64,000 nucleotides of DNA from Imbricaverruca yamaguchii (lineage: Eukaryota; Arthropoda; Thecostraca; Neoverrucidae), in assembly GCA_034440575.1 (NCBI GenBank), contig JAOTOL010001633.1:806001-870000 (forward strand), written 5' to 3'. Below are positions 55,401-63,514 of the stretch, piece by piece. A program made the translations under genes and the position numbers. The notes below the pieces were generated by a model, which worked only from the letters and a program-made list of their open reading frames with translations, did no database searches and was not told where the DNA came from. Position 1 is the first letter of the stretch; the number at the start of each line of letters is the position of its first letter.

Positions 55401-56508
55401 GGTGCAATGCACATTGCCCATGTTTAAAATATGTCACAGTTCTGCACTGTGGAATGAGGCAATGTGAGTGCAACACACATTTCTATCTGGGGCATTTTTG
55501 TCACTAGTGACCATTGACCAAGTGAGCAATCTAATGGCTTACCTAGCAACTCATCAAACAACATTGGTAGCAGCATGCTCATCACCATAGTGACACATGG
55601 TTAGTGATGCCTTGAAGACTTATGTACATTACTTATATGACTGGATGGACAAAGGAAAATACATTGCAAAGATACAGGTAAAAACAACACTACAGGAAAG
55701 AAGGTCTGCATTCCTTCCAGCAGTCACAAAAATTGTCAACTCCAAACTGGCACACATGCATTTATTGTCATGGCAATGAGCTACCCAACAATGTGAGATG
55801 TGCTCACCATTGCAGACTGGCAGGGCAGCAGGCCACTGACCTTTGAACTTCACTGTGCACGACCCAACGCCGCCTGAACGTGTGGTGATGATGACATCAC
55901 AGAGGCCACGTGACATGCCAGACAGGACCACCAGCTTGTTGGGGCTGTGCCACTCAGCTGACAGCGAGCCATCCCACTGGCCAATCAGCACACCTTCAGA
56001 CAGGTCAGAGGAGTTAGAGCAGGGGTCAGAGCAGGACTGGGCATACAAGGCACAATGGCAGCAATGGCAATACTTGTCCCATCACATGAATATTGTGAAC
56101 AGGCATGCTGCCCAATGAAATCATACTACACCCATATCCTCTATGATTGAACCAACCAATCCCTGTACCATATACCATGTGCATATGCTGTAATACTATG
56201 TTTTATCAGGCCAATTTAATCACAATTGAGACATTAACATCAATATGTTGTACAATATACACTAACTTCTTCCTTAACATGCTTTGCATAATAATTACAG
56301 TATGTGATGCATGAAGTTACATACTAAGCCATGCTTGTAACTGCATGGGCATTCAGTAAGTTTGCACACATGCCTGATGGACCAGTTCAAACTTACATAC
56401 TAGATCCTGTTGGCTGGTGCCCAGATGTTCTCCACGGATGGTCACCTTAGTGCCTGGAGGACCCTCCTTGGGTGATATCCCGGTCACCACAGGTGGAGGT
56501 CCCATCAT
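34316..56508 (-). CDS. EXOC2: Exocyst complex component 2 (Sec5), whole gene, 17 coding exons placed
   Basis: Sec5 is a subunit of the octameric exocyst that tethers secretory vesicles to the plasma membrane, and it is an effector of Ral GTPases. The exons listed separately all have GT-AG junctions and add up to 2556 nt, giving 851 codons plus stop with every phase compatible. The N-terminus (residues 1-90) is the IPT/TIG Ral-binding domain; Thr9 and Arg25 match the two RalA-contacting positions known in mammalian Sec5 (Thr11, Arg27). The rest is the helical Sec5 body, recognisable to the last helix. Vertebrate Sec5 is about 924 aa. The shortfall is mainly a linker between exons 8 and 9 and about 20 residues between exons 16 and 17, where small phase-compatible exons may have been missed. 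Introns carry very large minisatellites that touch the exons. Confidence 0.93.
34465..34615 (+). repeat. 30 bp repeat with perfect dyad, EXOC2 intron 16
   Basis: About five copies of GATGTACATACAGCCGGCTG plus TATATGCACA. The core ATACAGCCGGCTGTAT is a perfect 16 bp palindrome. Confidence 0.9.
34616..36165. other. EXOC2 intron 16, no element recognised
   Basis: Contains a poly-G run at about 35236 and otherwise unassigned sequence. The missing 20-residue exon of EXOC2 should lie somewhere in 34416-38113 if it exists, but I could not identify it. Confidence 0.35.
36170..36360 (-). repeat. 16 bp repeat, EXOC2 intron 16
   Basis: About twelve copies of ACAGACGGCTGTAGAT with variants. It shares the core ACAGMCGGCTGTA with the array at 34465-34615 in the same intron. 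Confidence 0.9.
36361..38113. other. EXOC2 intron 16, remaining part
   Basis: Small repeats only: GCCACCGTTGGCCACCGTT-type at 37040-37105 and four copies of a 37 bp unit with AGAGTTAGACATGTCATT at 37370-37498. Open frames on - (36567-37172) have no recognisable product. Confidence 0.4.
38114..38298 (-). CDS. EXOC2: EXOC2 exon 16
   Basis: Encodes [36 protein letters not shown] and [19 protein letters not shown], a close match to the penultimate Sec5 helices. Starts in phase 0 and ends in phase 2 at GCCAG/GTGGGT. Confidence 0.95.
38318..38424 (-). repeat. Two LINE 3'-end signatures
   Basis: Two inverted blocks at about 38318-38352 and 38396-38424, each reading TTAGTT..TTGG(G)CTTWAGG on +, stand 45 bp apart in EXOC2 intron 15. 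They are 5'-truncated LINE tails or related SINE ends. Confidence 0.45.
39125..39295 (-). mobile_element. SINE family B, copy 3 (inverted)
   Basis: Read on -, the copy starts GGTGGCCGAATGG, has CCCTGGTTCAATAC as B box and ends GAACCACCCAATAAATAA. It lies in EXOC2 intron 15, in the gene's own sense orientation. Confidence 0.75.
39572..39693 (-). CDS. EXOC2: EXOC2 exon 15
   Basis: Encodes [20 protein letters not shown], then [20 protein letters not shown]. The acceptor CGACAG/GC lies at the edge of the 83 bp array, and every array unit repeats this acceptor with the first 39-40 nt of the exon. Donor GAG/GTGAGA. Confidence 0.95.
39694..42590 (-). repeat. 83 bp minisatellite carrying the exon 15 splice acceptor
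   Basis: About 26 copies fill EXOC2 intron 14 next to exon 15. Each unit, read on -, has CGTTCGACAG followed by GCATTATCGAGATGAGTATG and on to CCGGTTTGACTAG, which is the real acceptor plus exon start. After GAC the real exon has TGG and the copies have TAG. Copies at 40300-41250 are more degraded. The right end (42100-42590) degenerates to CACAACACCGTTACAACACC. Confidence 0.95.
42591..43100. other. EXOC2 intron 14, unique part
   Basis: AT-richer intron sequence without recognisable elements. Confidence 0.4.
43101..43213 (-). CDS. EXOC2: EXOC2 exon 14
   Basis: Encodes [20 protein letters not shown] and [17 protein letters not shown], matching the Sec5 stretch that precedes the FDW segment of exon 15. 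Phases 2 to 1 join both neighbours exactly. Confidence 0.93.
43500..43857 (-). repeat. About 60 bp repeat carrying the exon 13 splice donor
   Basis: Five diverged extra copies of the last 40 nt of exon 13 plus its donor lie in tandem in intron 13, at about 43546, 43608, 43676, 43733 and 43794. Each reads on - as CAGAGGTGTTCACTTCACAC with GGGTGAG, the exon end and donor. Confidence 0.9.
43858..44039 (-). CDS. EXOC2: EXOC2 exon 13
   Basis: Encodes [20 protein letters not shown], then [20 protein letters not shown] and [11 protein letters not shown]. The RLLVVLSNC block is strongly conserved in Sec5. Tandem arrays touch both ends of this exon. Confidence 0.95.
44040..45556 (-). repeat. 51 bp minisatellite abutting the exon 13 acceptor
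   Basis: About 30 copies of a unit with CACCACCGAGCCCATCTGGC and ACACGCTCACACCCACCTGG. On - each unit contains TGACCAGGTGGGTG or a variant, resembling the real acceptor GTGTGGCCAG/GTACTGG at the array edge. A central stretch (44700-45000) is degraded. Confidence 0.93.
45600..45905 (+). repeat. Irregular tandem repeat, about 45 bp
   Basis: About seven variable copies of TGAGGTCAATGGGTCAGTGG with GAGACCAGC, inside EXOC2 intron 12. Confidence 0.85.
46092..46247 (-). CDS. EXOC2: EXOC2 exon 12
   Basis: Encodes [20 protein letters not shown] and [20 protein letters not shown]. Phase 0 at both ends, acceptor TTGCAG, donor CAG/GTCCGT. The alignment with Sec5 is moderate but the order and phases fit. 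Confidence 0.85.
46393..46562 (+). mobile_element. SINE family B, copy 4
   Basis: Head AGTGGCCGGGCCGTTAAGG, B box TTCCGGGTTCAACAC, body TGTGGGCGGCATCATTAG and tail CCCAATAAACAAACAAAC. This is the best-preserved tail of the family. It sits antisense to EXOC2 in intron 11. Confidence 0.8.
46563..47393. other. EXOC2 intron 11, remaining part
   Basis: An open frame on + at 46825-47154 (109 codons) has no recognisable similarity and is probably chance. No other structure is seen. Confidence 0.35.
47394..47514 (-). CDS. EXOC2: EXOC2 exon 11
   Basis: Encodes [20 protein letters not shown] and [20 protein letters not shown] after completing an Arg codon with exon 10. Matches the Sec5 segment after the LxLDLR motif. 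Confidence 0.9.
47515..48374. other. EXOC2 intron 10
   Basis: Unassigned sequence; an open frame on + (47716-48132) has no recognisable product. Confidence 0.4.
48375..48598 (-). CDS. EXOC2: EXOC2 exon 10
   Basis: Encodes [20 protein letters not shown], then [20 protein letters not shown] and [14 protein letters not shown]. The RGALLP and QLVFDLR blocks match Sec5. Ends in phase 2. Confidence 0.93.
49099..49245 (-). CDS. EXOC2: EXOC2 exon 9
   Basis: Encodes [20 protein letters not shown] and [20 protein letters not shown], ending KADFK/GTCAGT. Phase 0 at both ends. About 40 residues of linker found in vertebrate Sec5 before this exon are absent or in an unplaced exon between 49246 and 49710. 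Confidence 0.88.
49464..49625 (-). mobile_element. SINE family C, copy 1
   Basis: Read on -, it starts GGGGACGAGTAGTCTAGGGC (A-box-like), has GTGGGTTCGAGTCTCACCTG (B box) and a body with CAATCGGCGTGAGAGATTGG. It ends at GTAAAACCAATAACC. It is in EXOC2 intron 8. Confidence 0.82.
49711..49861 (-). CDS. EXOC2: EXOC2 exon 8
   Basis: Encodes [20 protein letters not shown] and [20 protein letters not shown], ending AVDAQ/GTGCGC. Matches the Sec5 stretch around the WxC segment. Confidence 0.93.
49940..50103 (-). mobile_element. SINE family C variant with tRNA-Lys-like head
   Basis: The 3' body (CGGCGTGAGAGGTTGGCGAC) is that of family C, but the head at 50041-50103 is different and tRNA-like: GGTAGCTCAGTTGGTAGAGC, an anticodon-loop relative with CTT, and AGGTTCAAATCTC. 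Acceptor-stem pairing is lost. Confidence 0.8.
50104..50564. other. EXOC2 intron 7, unique part
   Basis: No recognisable element. Confidence 0.4.
50565..50680 (-). CDS. EXOC2: EXOC2 exon 7
   Basis: Encodes [38 protein letters not shown]. It begins in phase 0 right after the VQ that ends exon 6 and ends in phase 2 at CAG/GTAATA. Matches Sec5 at VFKKxxxEVETRI. Confidence 0.94.
50681..50950 (-). repeat. Two extra tandem copies of the exon 7 start with its acceptor
   Basis: At about 50755-50805 and 50875-50925 the first half of exon 7 and its acceptor recur, with about 120-140 bp periodicity and clear divergence. The first copy reads on - AGGTCTTCAAGCAGGTGATG; the second has a deletion near the acceptor. 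Confidence 0.88.
50951..51384. other. EXOC2 intron 6, unique part
   Basis: No recognisable element. Confidence 0.4.
51385..52944 (-). repeat. 42 bp minisatellite derived from the exon 6 donor region
   Basis: About 37 copies of a unit with CTCACGTCCTGCCGTCAGTG and GGTATCTCGCCACCGACGTC. The units nearest exon 6 (52905-52944) still contain the exon end and donor, GACGTGCAG/GTGAGGACGTC. Because 42 is divisible by three, open frames of 487-747 codons run through it on +; these are not genes. Confidence 0.95.
52945..53159 (-). CDS. EXOC2: EXOC2 exon 6
   Basis: Encodes [40 protein letters not shown] and [20 protein letters not shown], ending VQ/GTGAGG. This is the best-conserved block of Sec5. A second copy of the last codons plus donor lies immediately downstream. 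Confidence 0.97.
53768..53882 (-). CDS. EXOC2: EXOC2 exon 5
   Basis: Encodes [20 protein letters not shown] and [16 protein letters not shown]. Acceptor TTTTGCAG, donor G/GTAAGC, phases 0 to 1, joining exon 6 as NASKAEADR. Confidence 0.9.
54050..54245 (-). CDS. EXOC2: EXOC2 exon 4
   Basis: Encodes [40 protein letters not shown] and [17 protein letters not shown]. The AWFLLENH block matches Sec5. Phases 2 to 0. Confidence 0.95.
54530..54672 (+). mobile_element. SINE family C, copy in + orientation
   Basis: Partial head, then GGTTCCAGTCTCACCTGTCG and the body with GTGAGAGATTGGCGACGCTG, ending GTAAAACCAATAACCACC. Inverted relative to the copy 110 bp away at 54785. Confidence 0.78.
54785..54942 (-). 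mobile_element. SINE family C, copy 3
   Basis: Read on -: GGAGACGAGTAGCCTAGGGG, B box GTGGGTTTGAGTCTCACCTG and the body CAATCGGCGTGAGAGATTGG. It stands head to head with the copy at 54530, in EXOC2 intron 3. Confidence 0.82.
55059..55206 (-). CDS. EXOC2: EXOC2 exon 3
   Basis: Encodes [40 protein letters not shown] and LGISMEGYE. The SAVWLDD segment matches the end of the IPT domain and linker of Sec5. Phases 1 to 2. Confidence 0.92.
55841..55993 (-). CDS. EXOC2: EXOC2 exon 2 (IPT domain)
   Basis: Encodes [20 protein letters not shown] and [20 protein letters not shown], the second half of the IPT/TIG domain. A split Cys codon joins exon 1. Confidence 0.94.
56397..56508 (-). CDS. EXOC2: EXOC2 exon 1 (start, Ral-binding IPT domain)
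   Basis: Encodes [20 protein letters not shown] and [18 protein letters not shown] prefer the GTAAGT donor at 56396 over GTATGT at 56400, because only that one gives the gap-free Sec5 frame with exon 2. A CCCAG lies 4 nt before the ATG, so a 5' noncoding exon upstream is likely. Confidence 0.92.
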
Positions 56509-56631
56509 TCAGCTGGGAACACATTGACCAGGTCAACAGTCAGCATGGCAAACAACATGCAGAAACAAAAGGCATGGCAACAGGTGCAACACCCTGCTAG
56601 GTGGATCACAAGCTGCCAGTCAGATACCTTG

Positions 56632-57115
56632 GGTGCAGTGATAAATTATTCATAAAATAGGGTAGAATATACCACTTTCTGCACATTCAATCAACATCCT
56701 TCTTAAAGAAGTATCCACATCCCACCCCTTGATGTGAAGTATTCATGTTTCTTTTCTAACAGTATCTTGTTTATAAATAACATGTGTATACTCTCTATAA
56801 ATAATGGTGATGCACAAACATTTTGCTATATAATTTCATGAAAATGGATTACATATAATGTGATGTGGCACACAATACAAGCGAAGAGCATAGTTATTAG
56901 TTTCCCTATCCAGAACATGGCTCTTCTTAAATTATGAATTTCAAAACAAATGAAAGAGGTCCAGTCATAAGTGCCTACACCACTGACTCAAACTTTAGTC
57001 TGAAAGACAACAAAGGAATTATAAAGTACACTAATTCCATGTCAAATTTGACATCCTGCTATGCTCATTTCAACATCTCACACCCAATGAGAAACCATTA
57101 TTTTAACCCTGCTTG
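56632..57115 (+). mobile_element. Dispersed repeat family D, copy 3
   Basis: Fullest copy, about 480 bp, with the same end blocks as 4046-4285 and 8490-8925. Several CG sites of the 8.5 kb copy are CA here. Located just upstream of EXOC2. Confidence 0.7.
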
Positions 57116-57619
57116 GGTGGATCAGGAGTTGCCAGTCAGATCCTTGTGTATATTATGATCTGACAGCCAGATGTCTTCTTGTGTGGATCATGAGCTGTCA
57201 GTCGGATGCCTTAATCAGCAAATCATGAGCTGCCAGTCAGGTGACTTGTTGGGCAGATCATGGTCAAGGCCTAGTAAGTTCCATCTCTGAAGATTTTGAA
57301 GCATTCTTAAATGCCTATTGGCACTTTCAGTTAACCTTAGTACATTTTCCTACCAAATGCAATAACCAAAATAATTCAGGTATTGCAATAAAATAGTAGG
57401 TCGTCAGGGCAAGGAGCAGGGGTCAAATATGGTGGCTTTGAAACGATAGAGGTAGGTTGGCACCCTTCACAACAAGTGTAAGTTGATACTAATTATCTTA
57501 GCTATGCAGAAAACTGGCCTCTTAAAACTTAGTGGAGGAAATGCTGTTGGGTCCCCAAAATTGGGAGGCTAGCAGTCAGCTGAAGATGGCTAAGATATAT
57601 AGTTGAGATAAAGGAAGAG

Positions 57620-58960
57620 ATAAGTGTGAGGGGCAATACTCGAAGAATACCCAATACCACCACGCCAATTAAAAGACATCTATAGCCGCACCTTTAATCG
57701 ACATCCATTTCGTATTTACTGAAATCGTCCATCGGGAAAAAGTTGGCATCTTAGAGTTTAGACCCTCCCTACAAATGATACACAACCTCGGCGGTTACAC
57801 AGCATATGTATTGTACCCAGGCTTATACATGCCACATAAAATACGTACAGTAACTCTCCGGGACACAACGTCATCCAGCGAAGAGCAAGACTACAAATGC
57901 CGAAGAACTACAAGGACGAGGTAAATACACTCAGCGATTCTATCGTCACGGTCCCTGAAGGATGACGTACATGGTTAGACGCCACCCAGCGTTGTACACA
58001 CAGGCGTACAAAAGTTTCAAAAAGCGGGGAAGGGAGAGCCAATTTCAAAGTAGAATCGTACCTCGCATCATCATAACATTAACGTTCAACTTTCATTCAA
58101 AGTGTTGGTGAGGGGAGTGGCCCCCTGTCCTCCTGTTCCTGCACATTCGCCTCAACACAAAGCAGATTCACCTGCCACACTGGAGGAGCTCCCCACTTGT
58201 AATTTATGGGATTTCAGGCGCGATTTTCTGACCCGGATTACATTTTGAGTGTCGATTTTTGATTTACTGTGGTCCAAACTTCATTTTTTGTACCTTAGTG
58301 GGATTTTCTGATCCATCCCTCAATTTCTTCGGATTCCGTTTGTCGTGGCGTAGATAAACCCTGCTGCTCTTTTTGCGGGACGCGGTGTGCTTTGATGGGG
58401 TCCGAATACGCTTGGGCTTCTGATGTCCCTTTATGGCACGATCGTGTTTAATTGCATCCGGACGCAAAGTTGTGTAGCTGCTGATGGGAATCTTTGGGAA
58501 GCGGTCGGACACACTGCAACATTGTGCGGCCTCAACGCAAGGGCTTGGTCCAATTTTATATTCTCAACCATGTTTTTTATCCCGTTGTATGCAATTTGGG
58601 TATTGAGTATGATTCTTCGGGACCCTAACGGGAATTGTTGATGCTCCAATGAGATATTGAGGTGCCCAGATGAAATTTTGGAGCCTGGGCGCGAATTTTC
58701 GAGGCAAGTTGTGTTTGTTTGATGAACTTGGTATTCGACTTTATTGTTTTGGACTTTTAAAATCCCTCGATTTTACATTTTTGTCTTTTATAACTGTAGA
58801 CCTATTATTTTTCGACTTTCTTGTTCTAGGACTTTACGAAATTTGGACTTTTTGTAATTGGATTTTTTATTTGGCTGTTCTCTGGATGTTCTGATGTTCT
58901 GATGATAATACGACGCACTGCTTCTGTTAAAAAACATCCCCTGTAGTTTAGGTGGTTTCT
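57620..58960. promoter_or_regulatory. CpG-retaining segment, candidate shared EXOC2/GOSR1 promoter
   Basis: By eye more than 50 CpG occur in 1.3 kb, while the flanks (about 55.2-57.6 and 59.0-63.1 kb) have very few. It lies between two divergent genes. Short open frames on both strands here have no recognisable product. The promoter role is inferred from position and composition; I identified no TATA or initiator. Confidence 0.55.
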
Positions 58961-60061
58961 AAGATAGTAGTGGAAGGCTGCACCCAGGAACCCTTCCACC
59001 TAGTGTGATTTTCAGAGGAAATCATCACGTCGCATCAGAGGTAAATACCACATCAAGATGTTTTTCTTAGTACCTAGATACAGGGTGCATATGGTTGCCC
59101 ACACACTGTTAGTATACATGGTTTTATCCTGTAGTTTGTTTTCCACGAGCTTGTTCCATAGTTGATGCCAAGGCGATATATGCCTGCCACGTTGGTGTTC
59201 TGTCCGGTTCTTCTATCTCACTGTTCCTGTGATGAGCTGAGTCATTTTCTGAGTTGTGGGCATACCTATCTGCTCATCATCTATTGATATCATTGTTTGT
59301 AGATACCTTGCTCTTGCCTGTCAATAAAATGCTTCTCTATTCATGTTTGCTCCCTAATTCACATTTTCAGGAACTTTTTCTTGGCTATTGTCTTTGTGAT
59401 GTGATATACCTAGTTAAATGTGCAGTTTCAGATCATTTTGATTTCTTGGAATTTATTTTTTGAATGCAATGTTTATGAATGTGTTTAGCATTATTTGACC
59501 ACTCATTTCCTCTGGAAATATATACATTTCATTTGGTAAGTTAAATAACACCAAAAAAGGGGCTTGGGGGTTGTGTGCATAGGTAATATGGCATAAAAAG
59601 TGCATGCAAAATATAGAAGAAAAGTGTAGCATTACAAAACCTAGCCCTGCATTCTTGAAGTATTGTCCCTCACACTTCCTTTATCTTGACAATGTATTGA
59701 AGGCATCATCAGCTGACTGTCAGTTAGCTGTTGGTGATGGCATTCAAATGTATCAATAGGTTTTAACCTCATTGAAATATTTGTGGTGATGTAGTGGGGT
59801 CATTCAGTGCACCCAGCTGGAGGTGTGTGTATGGTTGAGTGATGTCATGAACAGCTGACTGGCAGTCAGCTGGCTCTGACTCAGATGCATTGCTCACATA
59901 AAGAATGTGTGAGGGTTAATACTTGAAGATTACCACATAGCTGAACCTTTCATGCAATATCTTTTTCTTTAAATTGGGAAATTTGTAAACAATTTTTTCT
60001 CAAGCATTTTCAGTTTAAAAAATAATAATTGAACCTAACAAATTGGAAACCTGCAGCCTAT
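58961..60061. other. CpG-poor intergenic DNA
   Basis: No gene or repeat recognised. Confidence 0.4.
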
Positions 60062-60433
60062 GGCTCTGTTCCTGACCCTGCTCCAAAAAAGTAGAGCAAC
60101 TTCAAGCATCTTGGAGCAGTTCAGAGCAGGCTCAGTAAAAGCGAGCACTGGAATGTCTGGAATAACTTGGAGTAAAAATTCAGCTGTTTGTGCTTGTACT
60201 ATGGTTACATATATGACACAGATGTTCAAAATTTGTTGGTGCAGAATCCCCAAAGCTCTTCAAATGTGGTGCTGATGATATATTTTTGCTACTCCAAGCT
60301 GCCCCTGCTCTCGGCCAGAGTAAGTTGAGTAGATTGGAGCTGCTCCGTTCTGCTCCAAAAATGCATGGGAACATGGAGCAGCTACTCCAAGTTGCTTGGA
60401 GCAGCTTGGAGCAGGGTCAGGAACAGACCCTAT
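60062..60433. mobile_element. MITE-like element with inverted ends
   Basis: CTGTTCCTGACCCTGCTCCA at the left is repeated inverted at the right (about 60405-60430), about 370 bp apart. The interior is rich in TTGGAGCAG and its inverse. No coding frame. Target-site duplication not determined. Confidence 0.65.
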
Positions 60434-61582
60434 CTGGAGTAGAATCTTTGCTGCCTCAAACATCTTGTTGAAGCCTGTGATATTGCTTGCAGTCAGTCAC
60501 AATGCAGGAGGCAGATCTCTGGTGACATTAAAGATCTTTGGATATCAAATGACTGTATGCTCATGGACAAGCAAGGCAAGCAATGATTGAGAGTGGTACA
60601 AAGTGTGGGATACCTGTGACACTAACTGCATGTTATGCTGCTGAGGTGTTGTTTCATATACTTATAAAGGGGAAAGCATCCCCCATGCTGGTTTTGCTCC
60701 ACAATAATTTCAACTTTTTGTGACCCAATGGAGTGTGTCCCTCAGTCTATTTGGGCCCATCCATTGCCCACATACATTCCCCAATATTTTTTTTTTTTAA
60801 AGAAATAACTTCCAGTGTCACAAAAGCAAGTGCATTATAATTTGTGTTGACTACAGGTATGGTTTCTGTGGTTTTTCTCCAAAAGGCTTTAAAAATCAGT
60901 AGCATAATTGAATGTCCAGTGTTAATTGCTGCATAATTGTTATATCAGAATACAAAATAAATCATGAAAGAGACTGAGTGGAAAGGTGAAGACAGGAATG
61001 AAGTGATGTGTTCAGTAGCATGGATGATAATGGACAAATAATATTTCATAATACCCAATACTTCATTTTAGTATCTGTGCCACAATGTCACAAATGGTAA
61101 CACACATTAAGAGTTACAGCAGTATCAGTCATGCATATGGAGCTGCAGCATGATGCACTACAATGGTTTGGCATCACTGGTGGTTCCCTGTTGTCCACCC
61201 AGCTTGCATGTCCTATATTGTAGTCAGAATATTGGTCAGGAACCTAGGATGGATCCAGAGGCTCAGTCTGGGTAGGGCAAACTTGATTGGTAGAAGACAA
61301 AGTGCCAAAAATGTTTGAGTTTCAAAAATTAATAAGATATTATCAATGGTAGCAATAGGACTTCAGACAATGGAGCAATGGAACTTCTGCATAAAATCTA
61401 TGACATACTATAAGGTATCATATGTTATCATATTACTATGGTACACTTGATTTTGTATCAGTATTCAGTGGTGTAAGCAGAACTATGTCCCTGAAAAATA
61501 ACAGTTGAAACAGAATACCAGCAGATTTACATTTGCATATATGTGCACTTATAATTATGCTAACACCTTATTTTTATTTCAG
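60434..61582. other. CpG-poor DNA upstream of GOSR1 exon
   Basis: No recognised element. It is likely the first intron of GOSR1, since the ATG exon begins at a splice acceptor. Confidence 0.4.
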
Positions 61583-63280
61583 GGATGTTTCATTCTGAAC
61601 TTCACTGATGTAGACTGCTTCTCAGCATCAGTAATATAAGAAACATGGCCTCAAGTGGACATAGCTGGGAAGGTAAGTAGCAGGCACTGCTTATTGCTCT
61701 ATGGCACTAACTAAGCACATTGAGGGGCAAGTTCATGCTTGAGTGTTTTATGAGCTCTCGCTTTTTACGTTGCAGCCTTTATGGAGGTGATTAAGATGAT
61801 GTGACCACTGACTTCCTCCAATAATGCTCACTTTTGAGTTCAAGCAAAATAACATGAAACAGGGTTAGGAACATTGGCATACAAAGTAATGTTAAAAAAA
61901 ATATAATTGTAAATTTAGAATAGAAAGTGTGTCCCAAAAAGTCTGGGTTTCTTTTGGAGTGTCTGCTTTAAAACCAAGCTTGCACATGTGACATTCAAAC
62001 ATGTTCTACACCAGTTATAAATTATTCATGAAATAGGGTGGAATATATCACTTACTTCATGCCAAATCGATATCTTTCCCAAATGAGCATTGACATAGTG
62101 CTTCTTGGTGCATGTTTTTGAAGTCTTCATTCCTTGTTTCTCACTGTGTCTTGTTTGCAAGTATCATGCTTATGTTCATTCTGTAGGTGTTTGTATCATT
62201 ATCATTGATATCAGTGTCCCCAAATTAGGTACCCCTCACAATATGCAAAATGGAACAGTCATGTTTTTAGCCAATTCAGCTAAGTCATGTATAAGTGAAA
62301 CAGCCAATTGTCTCAAGAGTGGGTTCACAGGACTTGACAACATTTTTACAATGGTGATTTCAACATCCTCCTGTATTCATTTCAACATCTCACACCTGAC
62401 AAGAAATCATTGTTTTAACACTGTCTATACCCACTAGGTTCGGTAGGATTGCAATGAAATCTCAGCCTGGTATGTGCTGAGTCCAGGATTAGCCTGTATG
62501 GAATATGTTATGCATGTTGGGAGGTTAAAAATTAGGTTCTGTTAGGCTTGGTGATATGTGATCTAATGTGCTGAATGTGTGGCTTGCACTCATGGTCTCT
62601 GTTCATTCTGCCCTAGTCATTGGTGTTTAATTGAATCAAGTAAGAGAATCTGAAGTTATTTATAGTTCTTTCGTGGTTACTTAAATTAATTTGCTTCCTT
62701 ACATGTAGCATGTTTGTTTCATGATGGGCAACATGCTCCAAAAAAATATCGTGCCAACATCCTCATTCAGTGCACCCACACATTACTCTCAATGTTGAAG
62801 TCTCATTGGATTTGGCATCTTTGGGCAGAACTTTGACACATGGAAATCCTTTTGAGTACCCACAGTTACCTTGATCACATTAATACATATGATGGTCTAC
62901 ACTTGTGTTCTCAAAATCGGATTAATGCCCTAGGATGCACATTTACAGGTATGGATGCCATTGCAATATAACTGCAATACATGCCCTGTTTATTTTTCCT
63001 GTTTATGATAAGCAAATATTGGTGTTCATTGCATATGTACTGAATGTGCAACCACACACAGATAAAATCACTGTAAGTATGCCACCTTAGCTCGATGCAC
63101 CATCTCCTTGAGTGTCATCCTCAGTTGCCTGTGAGTGCGTGATTCCTCACTGGTGACCTGTGTCGGGCCGGCAGATCTGCGGAAGCAGGCCCGCCAGCTG
63201 GAGAATGAGCTGGATGTCAAGCTGGTGGCATACAGCAAGCTGGGAGCCGGATACGGCAGCATGACAGTCTCGCTGCCAAG
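61583..63280 (+). CDS. GOSR1: Golgi SNARE GOSR1 (GS28), 5' part, gene continues beyond the window
   Basis: GOSR1 is a Qb-SNARE for ER-Golgi and intra-Golgi membrane fusion. The ATG exon (61583-61672, ATG at 61645) gives MASSGHSWE and the next exon (63175-63280) gives DLRKQARQLENELDVKLVAY and SKLGAGYGSMTVSLP. The junction G/AT makes the Asp of the W-E-D-L-R-K motif, which is the hallmark N-terminus of GS28 proteins. Only 44 complete codons of a protein of about 230-250 aa are present; the SNARE motif and membrane anchor must lie to the right. The acceptor TTTATTTCAG before 61583 shows an upstream noncoding exon, perhaps in the CpG-retaining segment. Confidence 0.88.
61645..61672 (+). CDS. GOSR1: GOSR1 first coding exon
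   Basis: Nine codons plus one base, donor G/GTAAGT. The short length and the Trp-Glu before the junction agree with the family. Confidence 0.88.
62010..62428 (+). mobile_element. Dispersed repeat family D, copy 4
   Basis: Starts ATAAATTATTCATGAAATAG and ends TCACACCTGACAAGAAATCA plus TGTTTTAACACTG. The most diverged copy, within GOSR1 intron sequence. Confidence 0.65.
62429..63174. other. GOSR1 intron, unique CpG-poor part
   Basis: Nothing recognisable. Confidence 0.4.
63175..63280 (+). CDS. GOSR1: GOSR1 second coding exon
   Basis: Acceptor GGCCGGCAG, donor AAG/GTACGG, ending in phase 2. CpG density rises sharply at this exon relative to the preceding intron. Confidence 0.88.
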
Positions 63281-63514
63281 GTACGGAGAGTGTCGACCCT
63301 GCCAGGCGGAGTCGACAACGGATGTGCCCACCCCTCGCCAACAGTAGGAAACTGCGCTATTATTCTCGTTTGTGCCGAAGTATACAAATGTGACTGTAAG
63401 TAAGCCAGAAGCAATATCCATCGGTCTCCCGCCAAGGTGAGGAAGTTGTCGAGCGATTCGGCATGTCGGGACAGCCCGCTGATCTCTGTCATTAGCCCCA
63501 CTTGGTGGTTGGTG

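Noticed and set aside
58264..58512. Basic 82-codon frame on - as a gene
   Set aside because: No similarity recognised and no splice context; more likely chance in the CpG-retaining segment.
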